DNA of 64,000 bases from Blastomyces gilchristii SLH14081. Lineage: Eukaryota; Ascomycota; Eurotiomycetes; Onygenales; Ajellomycetaceae. The notes under the pieces were generated by a model. The model did not search any database. It saw only the letters and a list, made by a program, of their open reading frames with translations, and was not told the origin of the DNA. The position numbers and the translations under genes are program-made. Below, piece by piece: positions 38,097 to 50,673 of this stretch (positions are counted from its first letter, which is position 1; every line of letters begins with the position of its first letter). Location: contig NW_003101682.1 of NCBI RefSeq assembly GCF_000003855.2, forward strand, positions 1,055,178 to 1,119,177. Direction: 5' to 3'.

Positions 38097-41000
38097 AATA
38101 AGATATTATAATCTTCAGTGTATTTTCTTATTAAAACTCTGACTTCTCACAGAATTTGATGATTCAAAAGACATTTATATCTGTTATATAATGAAACTAA
38201 ACATAGATGTCAGAGAATATCAATATGACGATGCTTATACATATAAAGTCAATAATCTTGACTATAATCTTATACTAGAACTTGTCTGACTATCTGAATA
38301 AGACATCTTATTGAATACTTGAAATAGAAGCTTAATATTCTCTAACAATGATTGAATTCACAAAGATGATATTTACAAGACTATTAACTTAATACAGATC
38401 TCTGTTAACATCTATGAAATACTTCAAAAAAGTTTCTGACAAAGTCACTGACAAGATCACTGATTATAAGATTATATGACAATTTACTTCACTAGTCTGA
38501 CTGATATCAAGAAAGCTCTAGATAAGTTATTTCATACTATAACAACAGATTCCCATACAAAACTCTTTTAATAATATCATAAATATCTAGATATCTTCTG
38601 ATAAGATAATATTATAAACATATCTCTCTTACAAGACTCAGAAGTGAACTTCAGTATTAAGTTAGAAAAGAAGAATGATAAAGATTCTGAATCATTATAA
38701 GACTCTCTTTATAATACATCTCATGATGAGCTTCTTCTTCTTCAAAAGACACTCAATGATCTGTTGAATAAGAAATTTATATATATTAGTAACTCTTTCA
38801 CTGCAGCTTCTATTCTCTTTATAAAGAAATCAGATGAAGAACTCTGATTCTGTATCAACTATCAAGATCTGAACAGATTGATAAAGAAAGACTGTTATCT
38901 CTTATCTCTTATCAATGAAACCTTAGCATGCATCAGACAAGCTCAATAATTTACAAAGCTAGATATTATCACTACATTTTATAAGATTTGTATCACTGAA
39001 GAAGATGAATGACTTACAGCATTCTGAACATATTATAACCTCTTTGAATGAATAGTTACACTCTTTGAACTGACTAATGCTCTCAGTACATTTCAGAAGT
39101 ATATCAACTGAGCACTCTGAGATTTTCTTAATAAGTTTGCATCTGTATATCTTGATAGTATTCTCATTTTCATCAATAAATTCAGAAAGGAATATCAGAA
39201 ACATATGTAAAGAGTATTATAATAATTATAAGAAGCAGAAATATTAATAGATATTGACAAGTATAATTTTGAAGTCAAGAGTATAAAATATCTCAGTTTT
39301 ATCATAGAAGCTGATAAGGGAATTTGAATGAATTCTGGGAAGATCTCTGTCATTCTTGAATGAGAAGCTTCATGTACTGTGAAAGATATATGAAGCTTCA
39401 TCAGATTTGCTAACTTCTATCAGTGATTTATATAAAACTTCTCAGATAATACAAGATCACTTACAGAACTTAATAAGAAGAACTAAGTATTTCAGTGATC
39501 AGTGAATACTGAAGCTGTATTCATACAGATAAAGAAGATGTTCATTAATATCTCTCTACTAATAATATTTAATTCTGATTATGAGACAGTTGTTGAAGTT
39601 GATTTCTCTGACTATATCACAGAAGAAGCTATATTGCAATATAATGATGAAGATATCTTACAATTATACATTTTCATGTCTAAGAAACTGAGTTCTGTCA
39701 AATGCAACTATGAGATCTATGACAAGAAACTTCTCACAATAGTATACTATCTAGAAGAATGAAATTCTGAGCTTTAAAGTGTCTTCAATTTCAAGATAAT
39801 CATAGATTATAAGAATCTCAAATACTTCACTATCATCTGTAAGCTTACTGAATAACAGATGTGATAATCTGAGCTATTCAGATACTCTCTTATAATAAGA
39901 GTAAGATATATCATCTGATGTAACAGACACTTACTGAATGAATTAAGAGCACTGACTTTTGAATCTGAAGATATTAGTTAATCAAGATGAAATAACTCAT
40001 GACACTATACACACTTCTTCAATTAAAACTGTCACTGATATCTCAACTTTTCTCAAATCTACACTAGATGAATTATGATATACAGCAGCTTAAACTGATG
40101 AACTTCTTCAAGTACTCACTGAAGCAATATATCAAGAAGTACTCCGATTTCCCTCAGAACTATATATAAGAATTAACATCTCAGAATGTTCAATTGATGA
40201 TAATAATACTCTATAATTTCATGAACAACACTGAGTCTCTCACTTTGAACTCTTACACACCTGAATAATGCAGGAGATGTATAATCTGTATCTAATTAAT
40301 CATTCAGACTGTGAACAACTGTATTGAATAATCTCTTAAGAGTTTTACTAGTCTGAGATATTAAATAGTATTAGATATTTTGTTTGAAACTGCAATTCTT
40401 ACTCTTCTATTATTTTATAAAAAGATTGTAAAAAAGATCTACTGAAATCACTTGATATCTCTGATAGAATCTGATAAGATGTGATAATTAACTTTACTGT
40501 TAATCTCTCTGAAAGTAAGAATTATAAGAATATTCTGATCATTGTTAACTGACTGAGTAAAGATGTAATATTAAAATCTTATAATAAGATAAATACTGAA
40601 CAAGTCACTGAAGTCTTTCTACAGAGTCTGTTCTATTAGATGTATAAATTACTGAGATCTATAGTATTAGATCAAGACTGTCAATTCATAAGTACTCTCT
40701 GAACAAGAATCTGTCAAGTTCTTAAGATTATATACTATTTATCAATTATCTATCACTCTGAGACTGATGATGCATCAGAGTGAATAATTCAGATAGTGAA
40801 GAATTATCTTTTTAAGTTCTATAACTATTTATAAGATGACTGATATAATCTTCTTCTACACACTGAAGTTGCTATCAATGACTGAGATGTTATTTTAACA
40901 GATATAAGCCTGTTCTTTCTTACATACAGTTTTTACATGAAAGTGTTAAATCTTTTAGAGATTACACATTTCACGCTGAATCTCTGCAGTCTGATTCAGA

Positions 41001-41548
41001 TCACTGATAATATAGTAATAAAGCTCTGAGATGCCTGTGATTAAGCAGAGATCTGCAGAACAACTGTGAAGCAAGATTAAGAAGATCAAGTCAATATTCA
41101 ATGAGATTCTGCAGAACAGTATAAGATAGAAGATCTTATATAATTAAATCTTAAATATATACAGATTACATACTCATTCTGTACATTGAATTATTATTAT
41201 GTGAAATACACAGTGACGGAAGTTCTAGACAGTTATAACTACTATCTTAATACTCTATCAGAGATTTATAATGTGTTTTATATAAGCTTACTCTGCTATA
41301 CTGTCACTGATTTATTTTCTTCTCAACTGACTTCTGATTGACAGCTGTCAGAGATTATAAAAGAAGATAATAAACTTGAGTGAGAGATTGAGAATATTCT
41401 TAATAAGAGACTCTGCAGTCATAGTTAATAATATCTTGTAAAATAAGTTAACTATAATTATCTGATCTGAACTCTGAGTTCTGTATTATCTGACACTGTG
41501 ACTCTTAACTGATGAGAACTACATACAATTAGAGAAGAGAGAGACTAA
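38097..41548 (+). pseudogene. Ty3/gypsy element B: protease to chromodomain
   Basis: Plus strand, same family as A, C, H and K. It starts abruptly in protease at the LINE tail; gag and 5' LTR are missing. Protease remnants lie at 38,110-38,300 (NNLDYNLILELV). RT spans about 38,700-39,300. RNase H lies at 39,502-39,762, an 86-codon open stretch with VVEVDFSDYITEEAILQYND, then [17 protein letters not shown]. Integrase lies at about 40,100-41,300 and a chromodomain-like tail at about 41,360-41,530. The 3' LTR follows at once. RIP-type stops occur throughout. Confidence 0.87.
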
Positions 41549-41771
41549 TGTGATAAGCTGCGCCTGATCAATTATATAGATCATTTTATTACACTTCATA
41601 CATTTCACTGAAAGCTTTAATTCTCAGTTATTCTCAATTGCTGATTCTCAGCTGAAAAACTTATGAAATTTCTATTCTTCTGCTCTGAAGCTTCACTGTA
41701 TATATTACTGTATACATATATAAATATTCACTCTGATTGTCAATTCTCACACTTTCTCTTTCTTTTTCTTC
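41549..41771 (+). repeat. 3' LTR of element B, first part (continues at 54,146)
   Basis: Begins TGTGATAAGCTG (TGTGGCGGGCTG in less mutated copies) and is cut at 41,771 by element C. The remainder, up to ...TTCTTATA, is at 54,146-54,217. TCTTC at 41,767-41,771 is repeated at 54,141-54,145. Confidence 0.9.
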
Positions 41772-42135
41772 TGTAAGAGGCCTACGCTGAATAGATCAGT
41801 ATGATATTGATAGGTCTTATATAACAAAGAGAAAAACATTAGAGAAGGAAAGAAAGAGAAAGTGTGAAAATCAGCAATTGAAGTAAATATTTATACATGT
41901 ATGTGATAGTGTATGCAGTGAGGCTTCAGAGCAGAAGAATCTATATACATCTGTAGTAGCTGAGAATTGATGATTGAGAATGGCTGAGAATCGAAGTGTA
42001 TGTGTTTGTAGCAGCCGAGGATCAGTGATTGAGAATGACTGAGAATCAAAGCATATGTTTTCAAGAATGAAGCAGTTGAAATCTGTGAAGTTTAATGAAA
42101 TAGTCTATATAATTGATTGAGTGCAGCCTGTCATA
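41772..42135 (-). repeat. 3' LTR of element C (364 bp)
   Basis: Starts TGTAAGAGGCCTACGC and ends GCAGCCTGTCATA. Compared with the 309-bp LTRs of A and K it has 55 extra bases, a tandem duplication whose two units start at about 41,953 and 42,008 (GTAGYAGCYGAG...). Confidence 0.92.
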
Positions 42136-42791
42136 TTAGTCCCTCTCTTTCAGAAGCAGTTCTCATTGATCAAGAACTGCTGTTTTAGATAATACAGAAC
42201 TCAGAGTTTAAGTCTGTTAATCATAGCTGACTCATTTCATGAGATATTGTTGACTGTGACTGTGTGATCTCTCATCAAGAATATCTTCAATCTCTCACTT
42301 AAGCTCATTATCTTCTTCTATGATTCCTGGTGATTGTCAGTCAGAAGTCAGTTAAGAAGAGAATGAATCAGTGACAGCACAGTGAAGTAAGTTTGTGTGA
42401 AAAACATTATGAATTTCTGATAATGTGTCAAGACAGTAGTTGTAACTATCTAGAACTTCTATCACTTCATAGCTGACATGATGATAATCTAGTGTATAAG
42501 ATAAGTGTGTAATTCATATATTCTTAAGATTCAATCATATCAGATCTTCTATCTTATATTGTTCAGTGAGCTCTCAGTTAACATTGATTTAATCTTCTTA
42601 ATTCTGTTTAACACTTACTATGAAGGCTTCTGCTCAATCACAGATATCTCAGAGTGTTATTACTATATTATCAGTGATCTGAATTGAACTGCAAAGATTC
42701 AGTGTGAACTGTGTAATCTCTAGAAGATCTAACATCTTCATGTGATCACTGTGTGTAAGAAAGAACAGGCTTACATCTGTTGAAACAGCAT

Positions 42792-43297
42792 TAGACTGGC
42801 CGCCGGGACCATGAATTTCACATTTGATTTCATTTGATCTAGTCTCATACATTTCTTGGCGTGAATCCCGCTGGGACTAGCTATCAAAAAAACATGTAAA
42901 GTGACTATATATCAGATCTTAAAATGAAACCATGACTTGAAAAAAATGAGAAAGTGATCTTATTTGGTTTCATTTAGTCTCATTCTTAGCATAAAGTTAC
43001 TATTTTTAGACATTTTAAGGTTTTTTTTAGACTATTTTTAATTTTTTAAAAAGTAACACTTTTTGATAACGCTCAAATGAGATTTAAAGTCATTTAAAGC
43101 AATAAAAATAATTTAAATTGAGAAGTGAAAATCATGATCTCATTTGAAAAATGTGACAAGAGTAGACAGTAAGTCTCACTGAAACAGTATGAGACTACTA
43201 TCTAATGTTAAAACCGTGTAATGGGATCAGTTGAATTGGTAATAAGACTATTAAAAAATCTGGTCCTGGTCTCAGACACGGTCACATGATCAGTCTA
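42792..43297 (-). mobile_element. Non-autonomous hAT MITE (506 bp) with 8-bp duplication
   Basis: Ends TAGACTGGCCGCCGGGACC and GTCACATGATCAGTCTA. Flanks AACAGCAT at 42,784-42,791 and at 43,298-43,305 are identical. The uninterrupted paralogous site is visible in element K near 45,940-45,960. Its left ~100 bp matches the right end of the hAT element at 1,333-7,158 and its right end matches that element's left end, so it is a deletion derivative in the opposite orientation. It has no coding capacity. Confidence 0.93.
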
Positions 43298-44121
43298 AAC
43301 AGCATCTCAATCATTAATAGTGATCTCTGTGTGTAGAAGAAGGTCATGTCAGTCATCTTATAAGTGATTGCAGAACTTATAAAGATAATTCTTTATAATC
43401 TAAATTGTCTGTTCTGATGCACTATCAGTCTCAGAGTGATAGATAGTTGATAAACAGTGTATAATCTTAAGAACTTGACAGATTCTTGTTCAGAGAGTGC
43501 TCATGAATTGACAGCTCTGATCTGATACTATAGATCTCAGCAATTCATACATTCAATAGAATGAGCTCTGTAGAAAAGCTTTAGTAACTTATTCAGTATT
43601 CAGTTTATCACAAGATTCTAATATTATATCTTTGCTCAATTAATTCACAATGATCAGAATGTTTCTACAACCTTTACTCTTAGAGAGATTAATAGTGAAG
43701 TCAATTGCCATATCTTGTCAGATTCTATCAGAGATATTAAGTGATTTCAGCAGATCTTTTCTACAGTTCTTTTACAAGATAATAAAAGAATAATAGTTGC
43801 AGTTTTAAATGAAGTGTCTGATGCTGTTTAATATCTCAGATCAGTAGAACTCTCAGAAGATTATTTTATACAGTTATTCACAGTCTAAATAATCAGTTAT
43901 ATATAAATTACACATCTCTTGCATTATTCAGATATGTAAGAGTTCAGAGTGAGAGACTCAGTATTGTTTATGAAATTGTAGAGTATTATTATCATTGATT
44001 GAATATTCCGAGATATCAGTTCTTATATATAGTTCTGAGGAAAATCAGGTTACTTTTTAATATACTGCTTCAGTGAGTACTTGAAGAAGTTCATCAGTCT
44101 GAGCCGTTGTATATTACAATT

Positions 44122-44498
44122 ATTATTATTATTATTATTATTATTCTTTCATTATACTTATATACAAGCGGAGCTTATGATAAGTCCTTGCGTGATGTTA
44201 AATACAGGTTAAGTGTTGATTATACAGGAGGAAATACAGATGTTGAGATCACATCAAGATAACAAGAACATAGGAAAATACAAAGAAGTGACAATTAGAT
44301 ACATGTGATAATAACTTCCCAGCCCAGGAACATAGAGCAATTCATTGAAGCGATTTATACACCTCTGTATTTATTAGAAACCTGAGATGCTTGAGTTCCA
44401 GATTTAATGTATTCCCTGCGGGTTTCGAACCCACGCGCCTTGGTTTCCCACGCCAAGGTGCTACCGGGTGGCTGCATTAATCATTCGGCCACCGGGGC
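44122..44498 (-). mobile_element. tRNA-headed SINE (377 bp) with 14-bp target duplication
   Basis: On the minus strand it starts GCCCCGGTGGCCGAATG, then carries an A-box-like TGGCCGAATGATTAATG and a B-box GGTTCGAAACC about 55-60 bases further on, the arrangement of a polymerase III promoter. It ends in (AAT)n at 44,122-44,146. Flanks TGTATATTACAATT (44,108-44,121) and TGTATATCACAATT (44,499-44,512) are the target duplication, differing by one C/T. Element K shows the empty site near 46,752-46,770. The SINE keeps its CG pairs while the element around it is decayed. The head does not fold as a complete tRNA: the acceptor strands do not pair. Confidence 0.9.
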
Positions 44499-44986
44499 TG
44501 TATATCACAATTCATTCAGTGTAGATCTGAAGAATGTTCTGATCAGCAAAGTGTGTATAGTACTGTGAGTGATCTTATCATGATCAACTAATATCTTCAA
44601 ATTTAAGAGTCAGTATTCTTGATTCATTCAGTGTATATCTGTCACATAAGACAGCATATCTTGTTCTTATTATAAGAGAGCATCTGTCATCAAGTTCTAA
44701 CTGCTGAGGTGATAGTGTATTGTAAAATAAAAGTAGCTTAGAAACTCTGATCATTACATCTGTTATTCAGTGAGTTTACAGATTATTATAAAGTATTTAA
44801 GATTCTTATAATCTGTGATTATCTCAAATTTAAAGATACTTTGAAGTTCAGAGTTTCATTCTTCTAGACAGTATATGATTGTGAGAAGTTTCTTATCATA
44901 GATCTTATAATTACAATCAGCAGGACTCAGTTTCTTAGATATAAAGATATATAATTGTAGAATATCTTTATTATTATATTACAATA

Positions 44987-45295
44987 TGTAAGAGGCCTAC
45001 ACTGAATAGATCGGTGTAATATTGATTGGTCTTATATAACAAAGATAAAAATGTTAGAGAAGGAAAGAAAGAGAGAGTGTGAGAATTGATGATTAAGGTG
45101 GATATTTATACATGTATGTGGTGGCGTACGCGGTGGAGCTTCAGGGCGGGAGAATATACACGCGTTCATAGCAGCTGAGGATCAGTGATTGAGAATGACT
45201 GAGAATTAAAGTGTATGTGTTCAAGAATGAAGTGGTTGGAATCTGTGAAGTGTAATGAAATAGTCTATATAATTGATCAGGCATAGCCCGCCACA
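44987..45295 (-). repeat. 3' LTR of element K
   Basis: TGTAAGAGGCCTACACTG ... GCCCGCCACA. It is co-linear with 50,360-50,668 and differs mainly at C/G positions, for example CAGCTGAGG against TGGCCGAGG. Confidence 0.93.
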
Positions 45296-46950
45296 TTAGT
45301 CCCCTCTTCCAGAAGCAGTTCCCATCAGTCAAGGGCCGCTGTTTCAGATAATGCAGAACTCAGAGTCCAGGTCAGTTGATTATAGCTGATTCATTTCACA
45401 AGATATTACTGGCTGCAGCCACAGAATCTCTTATTGAGGATATTCTCAATCTCTCACTCAAGCTTATTATCTTCTTCTATGATGCCTGATGACTGTCAGT
45501 CAGAAGTCAGTTGAGAAGAGAACAGATCAGTGACAGCACAGCAGAGCAAGCTTGTATGAAATACATCATGAATCTCTGATAATGTGTCAAGATGATAGTT
45601 GTGACTATCTAGAACTTCTATCACTTTATACTTGATATGACAGTAATCTAGTGTATGAGATGAATGTGTAGTTTGTATATTCTTAAGATTTAATCATATC
45701 AGATCTTCTATCTTATATTGTTCAGCAGGGTCTCAGTGAACATTGATTTGATTCTCTTGATCTTGTTTCACAGTTGTCATGAAGGCCTCTGCTCAATCAC
45801 AGACATCTCAGAGTTTCATTACTATATTGTCAGTGATCTGAATCAGACTGCAGAGATCTGGTGTGAACTGTGTGATCTCTAGAAGATTCAACACTTTCAT
45901 ATGATATCTGTGTGTAAGAAAGAATGAGCTTACATCTATTGAAATGACATCTTGATTATTGATAGTGACCTCTGCATGTAGGAGAAGGTCATGTCAATTG
46001 TCTTATAAGTGATTGCAGAACTTACAGAGATAATTCTTCACAGTCTGAATTATCTGTTCTGATGCATCATCAGTCTCAGAGTGATAGACAGTTAATAGAC
46101 AGTGTATAATCTTGAGAACTTGACAGATCCTTGTTCAGAGAGCACTCACAAATTGATAGTCTTAATTCAATACTATAGATCTCAGTAATCTGTGCATCTG
46201 ATAGAACAGGCTCTGTAGAAAAGCTTCAGTAACTTGTTCAGTATTCATCTTGTTACAAGATTTCAATATTACATCTTTGCTCAGTTGATTCATGATGATC
46301 AGAATGTTTCTACAACTCTTGCTCTTAGATAGATTGACAGTGAAGTCAATTACTACATCTTGCCAGATTCTATTGAGAACATTGAGTGATTTCAATAGAC
46401 CTTTTCTACAGTCCTTTCATAAGATAATAGAAGAACAGTGATTGCAGTTTCAGATAAAGTGTCTGATACTGTTTAATATCTCAGGCCAGTAGAACTCTCA
46501 GAAGATCATTCTATACAGTTATTTACAGCCTGAATGATCAGTCATATACAAATCATGCATCTCTTGCATTATCTGAGTGTGTAAGAGTTTGAAGTGAGAG
46601 ACTCAGTGTTGTTCACAGAATTATAGAGTGTTATTATCATTGATTGAATATTCTGAGATATCAGTTCTTATACATAGTTCTGAGAGAAATCAGAGTGCTT
46701 CTTGATATACTGCTTTGATAAGAGTCTGAAGAAGTTCATTCATCTGAGCTGCTGTATGCCACAGTTCATTCAGTGTAGAGAAAGTGAAGATATTAATAAC
46801 AGTTCTAACTGAAGAAGCATGTATAGTGTCATGAACTATTTTATCTTGATTAACTAGTATCTTCAGATTTAAGAGCTGATACTCTCAGTTCATTCAGTGA
46901 GTATCTGTTATATCAGATGATATATCTTGCTCTTGTTATGAAAGAGCATC
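45296..46950 (-). pseudogene. Integrase and chromodomain of element K
   Basis: Minus strand. An open 77-codon stretch at 46,162-46,395 reads RIWQDVVIDFTVNLSKSKSC, then RNILIIMNQLSKDVILKSCN, which is the integrase core start (DVVIDF with the first catalytic Asp). The C-terminal barrel and chromodomain lie between about 45,300 and 45,700, aligned to element A 1-720. Stops interrupt both. Intact versions insert cDNA into chromatin. Confidence 0.88.
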
Positions 46951-48552
46951 TGTCATCAAGTTCTGGCTATCAGAATGATAGTGTATTATAAAATGAAAGT
47001 GGCTTAAGAACTCAGATCATTGCATCTGTTGTTCAGTGAGTTTACAGGTAGTTGTGAAGTATTTGAGATTCTTATAATCTATGACTATCTCAAATTTAAA
47101 GACACTTCAGAGTTCAGAGTTTCATTCTTCTAAACAGTGTATAATTGTGAGAAGTTTCTTATCATAGATCTCATAATTGCATTCAGCAGGACTCAGTTTC
47201 TTAGATATGAAGACATATAATTGTAGAACATCTTCATCATCATATTACAATATCACTTCTTCTATCACATAGCTAGAGAAATCAGTTTCAATAACTATCT
47301 TGTGATCAGAATCAAATGTTATCAGCAGAGAAGTATTAATAAATATCTTCTTCATCTATGTAAATGCAGCTTCAGTATTCACTGATCATTGAAATACTGA
47401 GTCTTTCTTAGTAAGATCTGTAAGTGATCTCACAATATCTGAGAAGTTTTGTATAAATTACTGATAGAAGTTAGTAAATCTGATGAAGCTTTATACATCT
47501 TTCACAGTACACAGAGCTTCTTATTCAAGAATGGCAGAGACTTTCTCAGAATTCATTCAAATTCCCTTGTCAGCTTCTATAATAAAACTCAGATACTTGA
47601 TACTCTTGACTTCAAAATCACACTTATTAATATCTATCAGTAGTTCTGCTTCTCATAATCATTATAATATCTTTTATACATACTCTTAATATTCTTTTCT
47701 GAATTCATTGATGAAGATGAGAATATTATCTAGATAAGTAGATACAAACTTATCAAGAAAATCTCAGAGCACTCAGTTAATATACTTCTGAAATATACTG
47801 AAGACATTAGCCAGTTCAAAGAGTGTGACTATTCATTCAAAGAGATCATAACATGTTCAGAATGCTGTAAGCTATTCATCTTCTTCAGTGATACAAATCT
47901 TATGAAATGCAGTAATAATATCTAGTTTTATAAATCATTGAGCTCATCTGATCTGTGCTAGGATTTCATTGATGAGAGATAAGAAGTATCAATCTTTCTT
48001 TGTCAATCTGTTCAGATCTCAGTAGTTCACACAGAATCAGAGTTCTTCACCTGATTTCTTTGCAAAGAGAATAGAGGCTGCAGTGAAAGAGTTGCTAATG
48101 TGTATGAATTCTTTATTCAACAGATTATTGAGTGTCTTTTGAAGGAGAAGAAGTTCATCTTGAAACATGTTATAAAGAGAGCCTCATGATAATTCAGAAT
48201 TCTTACTCTTTTTTTTCTCTAACTTAATACTGTGATTCACTCTGAGACCTTGTAAGAGAGATATGTTCATAATATTATCTTGTTGAAAGACATCTAGATA
48301 TTCATGATATTGTTAAGAGAGTTTTATATGAGAATCTGTTATTATAATATGAGATAATTTTTCTAGAGTCTTTTTAATATCAGTCAGACTGATAGAATAG
48401 ATTGACACATGATTCTGCTATCAGTGATTCTTTCAGCAACTTCTTTTTCTGAGCATTTTATAGGCATTGACAGAGATCTGTGTCAGATCAATAGTCTTGT
48501 AAATGTCATCTTCATGAATTCTATCATTATTAGAGAATATCAAGCTTCTGTT
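46951..48552 (-). pseudogene. Reverse transcriptase and RNase H of element K
   Basis: Minus strand. An RNase H tract near 47,340-47,240 aligns with the 39,502-39,762 open stretch of element B. RT near 47,740-47,700 reads LDNILIFINEF, where the catalytic YLDD has become LDN. Elements C (51,100-51,200, YLNDIFIF) and H show the same block with different lesions. The plus-strand frames at 47,449-47,689 are shadows. Confidence 0.87.
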
Positions 48553-48885
48553 TTAAGCATTCAATAAGATACCTTGTTCAGATAGCCAGGTAAGTTCTAA
48601 TATAAGATTGTAATCAAGATTATCAACTTCATATACATAGACATCTTCACATTGATGTCCTCTCACATCTATGATCAGCTTCACTATGTAACAGATACAA
48701 ATGTCTTTTGAATCATCAAATTCTGTAAGAAGTTGAGGTTTTGATAAAGAAATACACTGAAGGTTATGATGTCTTATAACTGAAGATTTTATCATTGCAT
48801 AGTGACATAGACTGCTGTCTATCATGACTTTCATATTATACATGTTATTAATCACAGTAGATATAAGAATTACATTTATTGTCAT
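48553..48885 (-). pseudogene. Aspartic protease domain of element K
   Basis: 110 open codons on the minus strand, the longest retained pol stretch in the family here. VMIDSSLCHYAMIKSS sits where retroviral-type proteases have DSGA (the Gly is replaced by Ser), followed by YNLILELTWLSEQGILLNA, the usual end of the domain. Proteases of this kind cut the element polyprotein. It lies between gag (right) and RT (left). The alpha/beta pattern is preserved, but the GGA/GGT glycine change makes activity unlikely. Confidence 0.8.
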
Positions 48886-50359
48886 CTTCTCTTCAAATCA
48901 TTGTCATCTGACCTCTTCAAGCTTCTGTTTATGAATTTGAACAGAAGCTAATCTTTTCTCTGTTTCACTGAGACATTCTTATAGTTATCTTCTGAATCTT
49001 TCTCTAATGTAACATGGTTGATGTGAACAGATACTGATTCATTCTTCAAATAAGAAGATGCTGATCTTTCTCTTAAGTATGAAGACATATAGATCAATCA
49101 GCAGTTGAAAGTAATGTGTTCTGATCAGTTACAGTTGATGCACACTTCACATTAACATCAATCAGTGACTTCTTCAGAAGTGATCTCAGAGACTCAGAAG
49201 CCTGTCTGAACAGTAGAGACTCTTGCTTATATATAGATATTCAAGTCTACTCAATTCATGATATCTGCATCATTGTTATTTCTCAGTGTGAGTGTATAAG
49301 TTGCTGAGATGTAACATCTTCTATCACTATTCTGTATATTCTTGAGCTTAGTAAGACAGTTATTCATTATTCAGAGCTGTGTGCAGAAGTCTTCATAAGT
49401 CTGATCTTTATCTACACTTACAAGAGCTTGTAAGAGTTTGAAAGTTAATATCTTCTTGAGTATGCTAATCTTTATTCAATTCTTTCAAGATTGATCATCT
49501 GCTTCTAGAATCTTGATGTTGAAGTCAGAAATGAATGTTGTAAGAGAAATGTTTCTCTGTCAGATACTCTGTAGTCAATCTAATACTTTCTGTTACATGA
49601 CAGTATCTCAGAACAGAATATCAAGATATTTCATGATATTGTCAGGTATTTATAATGCTGATTTACATGCTTTTATTCATGAATGAAACTTCTGTTTTGC
49701 ATGATCTTTCAATCATTCATTGATATATCAACTTTGATTAATTACTAAACTGATGACATCTTCATCTACACTCAGTTTTGTGAGCATTTTCATTCTTTAT
49801 GATGAGTAGAGAGTGAGATCAGAAGTATTGAAATATATGAGAGTATCTAAGTATTCTTTCAGTGCTTTTGTATTTGATTCTGTAGGTGTTGAAATTATGT
49901 GAGTTAGTTATTGAATCTCTTTGTATTGATGTTGTTGAGTTGTATACATATCAGCTATTTATTGTTATTATAGTTTCAACATTACTCAGAGTCACTGTGA
50001 TACTGTGTCTATGCTCATGTTCAGAGGTTCTCTCATATTATTATTAGATATAATTATATTGTTTATCAAATGTATAATATCTGTGGAATTTGAAGAAGTG
50101 TAATTGTATGAATATCTCATACATCTGAGTGTCAGAACTCTCAGGTCTTTCACTGATATTCTCTTTGTAAAATCTTATTATGAGACCAGAGTAACTGATG
50201 AGTAGCTTCTATCTGAGAACTCAGTGTTCACTTAACTATTTCTCTATTTCTCATATGTTGTTATGTGTTCAGATATCTCTTAATGAATAATTGTTTCTGA
50301 TAAGAAGACAATGCATGAATAATCATTTTCTAATAAGAAGACAATGAATGTTTTTATAG
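48886..50359 (-). pseudogene. Gag and leader of element K
   Basis: Minus strand. A zinc knuckle at 49,101-49,141 reads CINCN*SEHITFNC, with correct C-x2-C-x4-H-x4-C spacing and a single stop, probably from Trp. Gag continues rightward to about 50,100; the last few hundred bases before the LTR should be leader. No intact start was found. A primer-binding site could not be assigned. Confidence 0.75.
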
Positions 50360-50668
50360 TGTAAGAGGCCTATGCTGAATAGATCAGTGTAATATTGATA
50401 GGTCTTATATAACAAAGATAAAAATGTTAGAGAAGGAAAGAAAGAGAGAGTGTGAGAATCAGTGATTGAGGTGGATATTTATACATGTATGTGGTGGCAT
50501 ACGCGGTGGAGCTTCGGGGCGGGAGAATATACACGCGTTCGTAGTGGCCGAGGATCGGCGATTGAGAATGGCTGAGAATCGGAGCGTACGCGTTCGAGAA
50601 TGAAGTGGTTGGAATCTGTGGAGTGTAACGGAATAGTCTATATGATTGATCGGGCGTAGCCCGCCACA
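50360..50668 (-). repeat. 5' LTR of element K, GC-preserved at its outer half
   Basis: TGTAAGAGGCCTATGCTG ... GCCCGCCACA. The right half (about 50,480-50,668) has many CG pairs (GCTTCGGGGCGGGAG, GCGTACGCGTTCGAG) that appear as CA or TG in the other LTR copies. The minus-strand open frames here are by-products of this stop-poor sequence. Confidence 0.93.
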
Positions 50669-50673
50669 CAATA

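Larger units (their letters stand above)
42136..44986 (-). pseudogene. Pol downstream half of element C (RNase H to chromodomain)
   Basis: Minus strand. The chromodomain-like region next to the LTR (about 42,140-42,330), integrase (about 42,380-44,100) and the start of RNase H toward 44,986 all align with K 45,296-47,250. It is interrupted by the MITE (42,792-43,297) and the SINE (44,122-44,498), then cut by element K. Every frame is full of stops. Confidence 0.88.
44987..50668 (-). mobile_element. Ty3/gypsy retrotransposon K (5,682 bp), full length, nested in element C
   Basis: LTRs of 309 bp at 44,987-45,295 and 50,360-50,668. CAATA at 44,982-44,986 is repeated at 50,669-50,673. It lies in the RNase H region of element C, and joining the flanks restores an uninterrupted alignment. 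Chromodomain, integrase, RNase H, RT, protease and gag follow from left to right on the minus strand. It is the youngest-looking copy of its family here but is still full of RIP-type stops. Confidence 0.95.

Noticed and set aside
44411..44498. Candidate functional tRNA gene on the minus strand
   Set aside because: A- and B-box motifs are present but the acceptor ends do not pair and the anticodon stem has a mismatch. It is the head of a SINE with target duplication.
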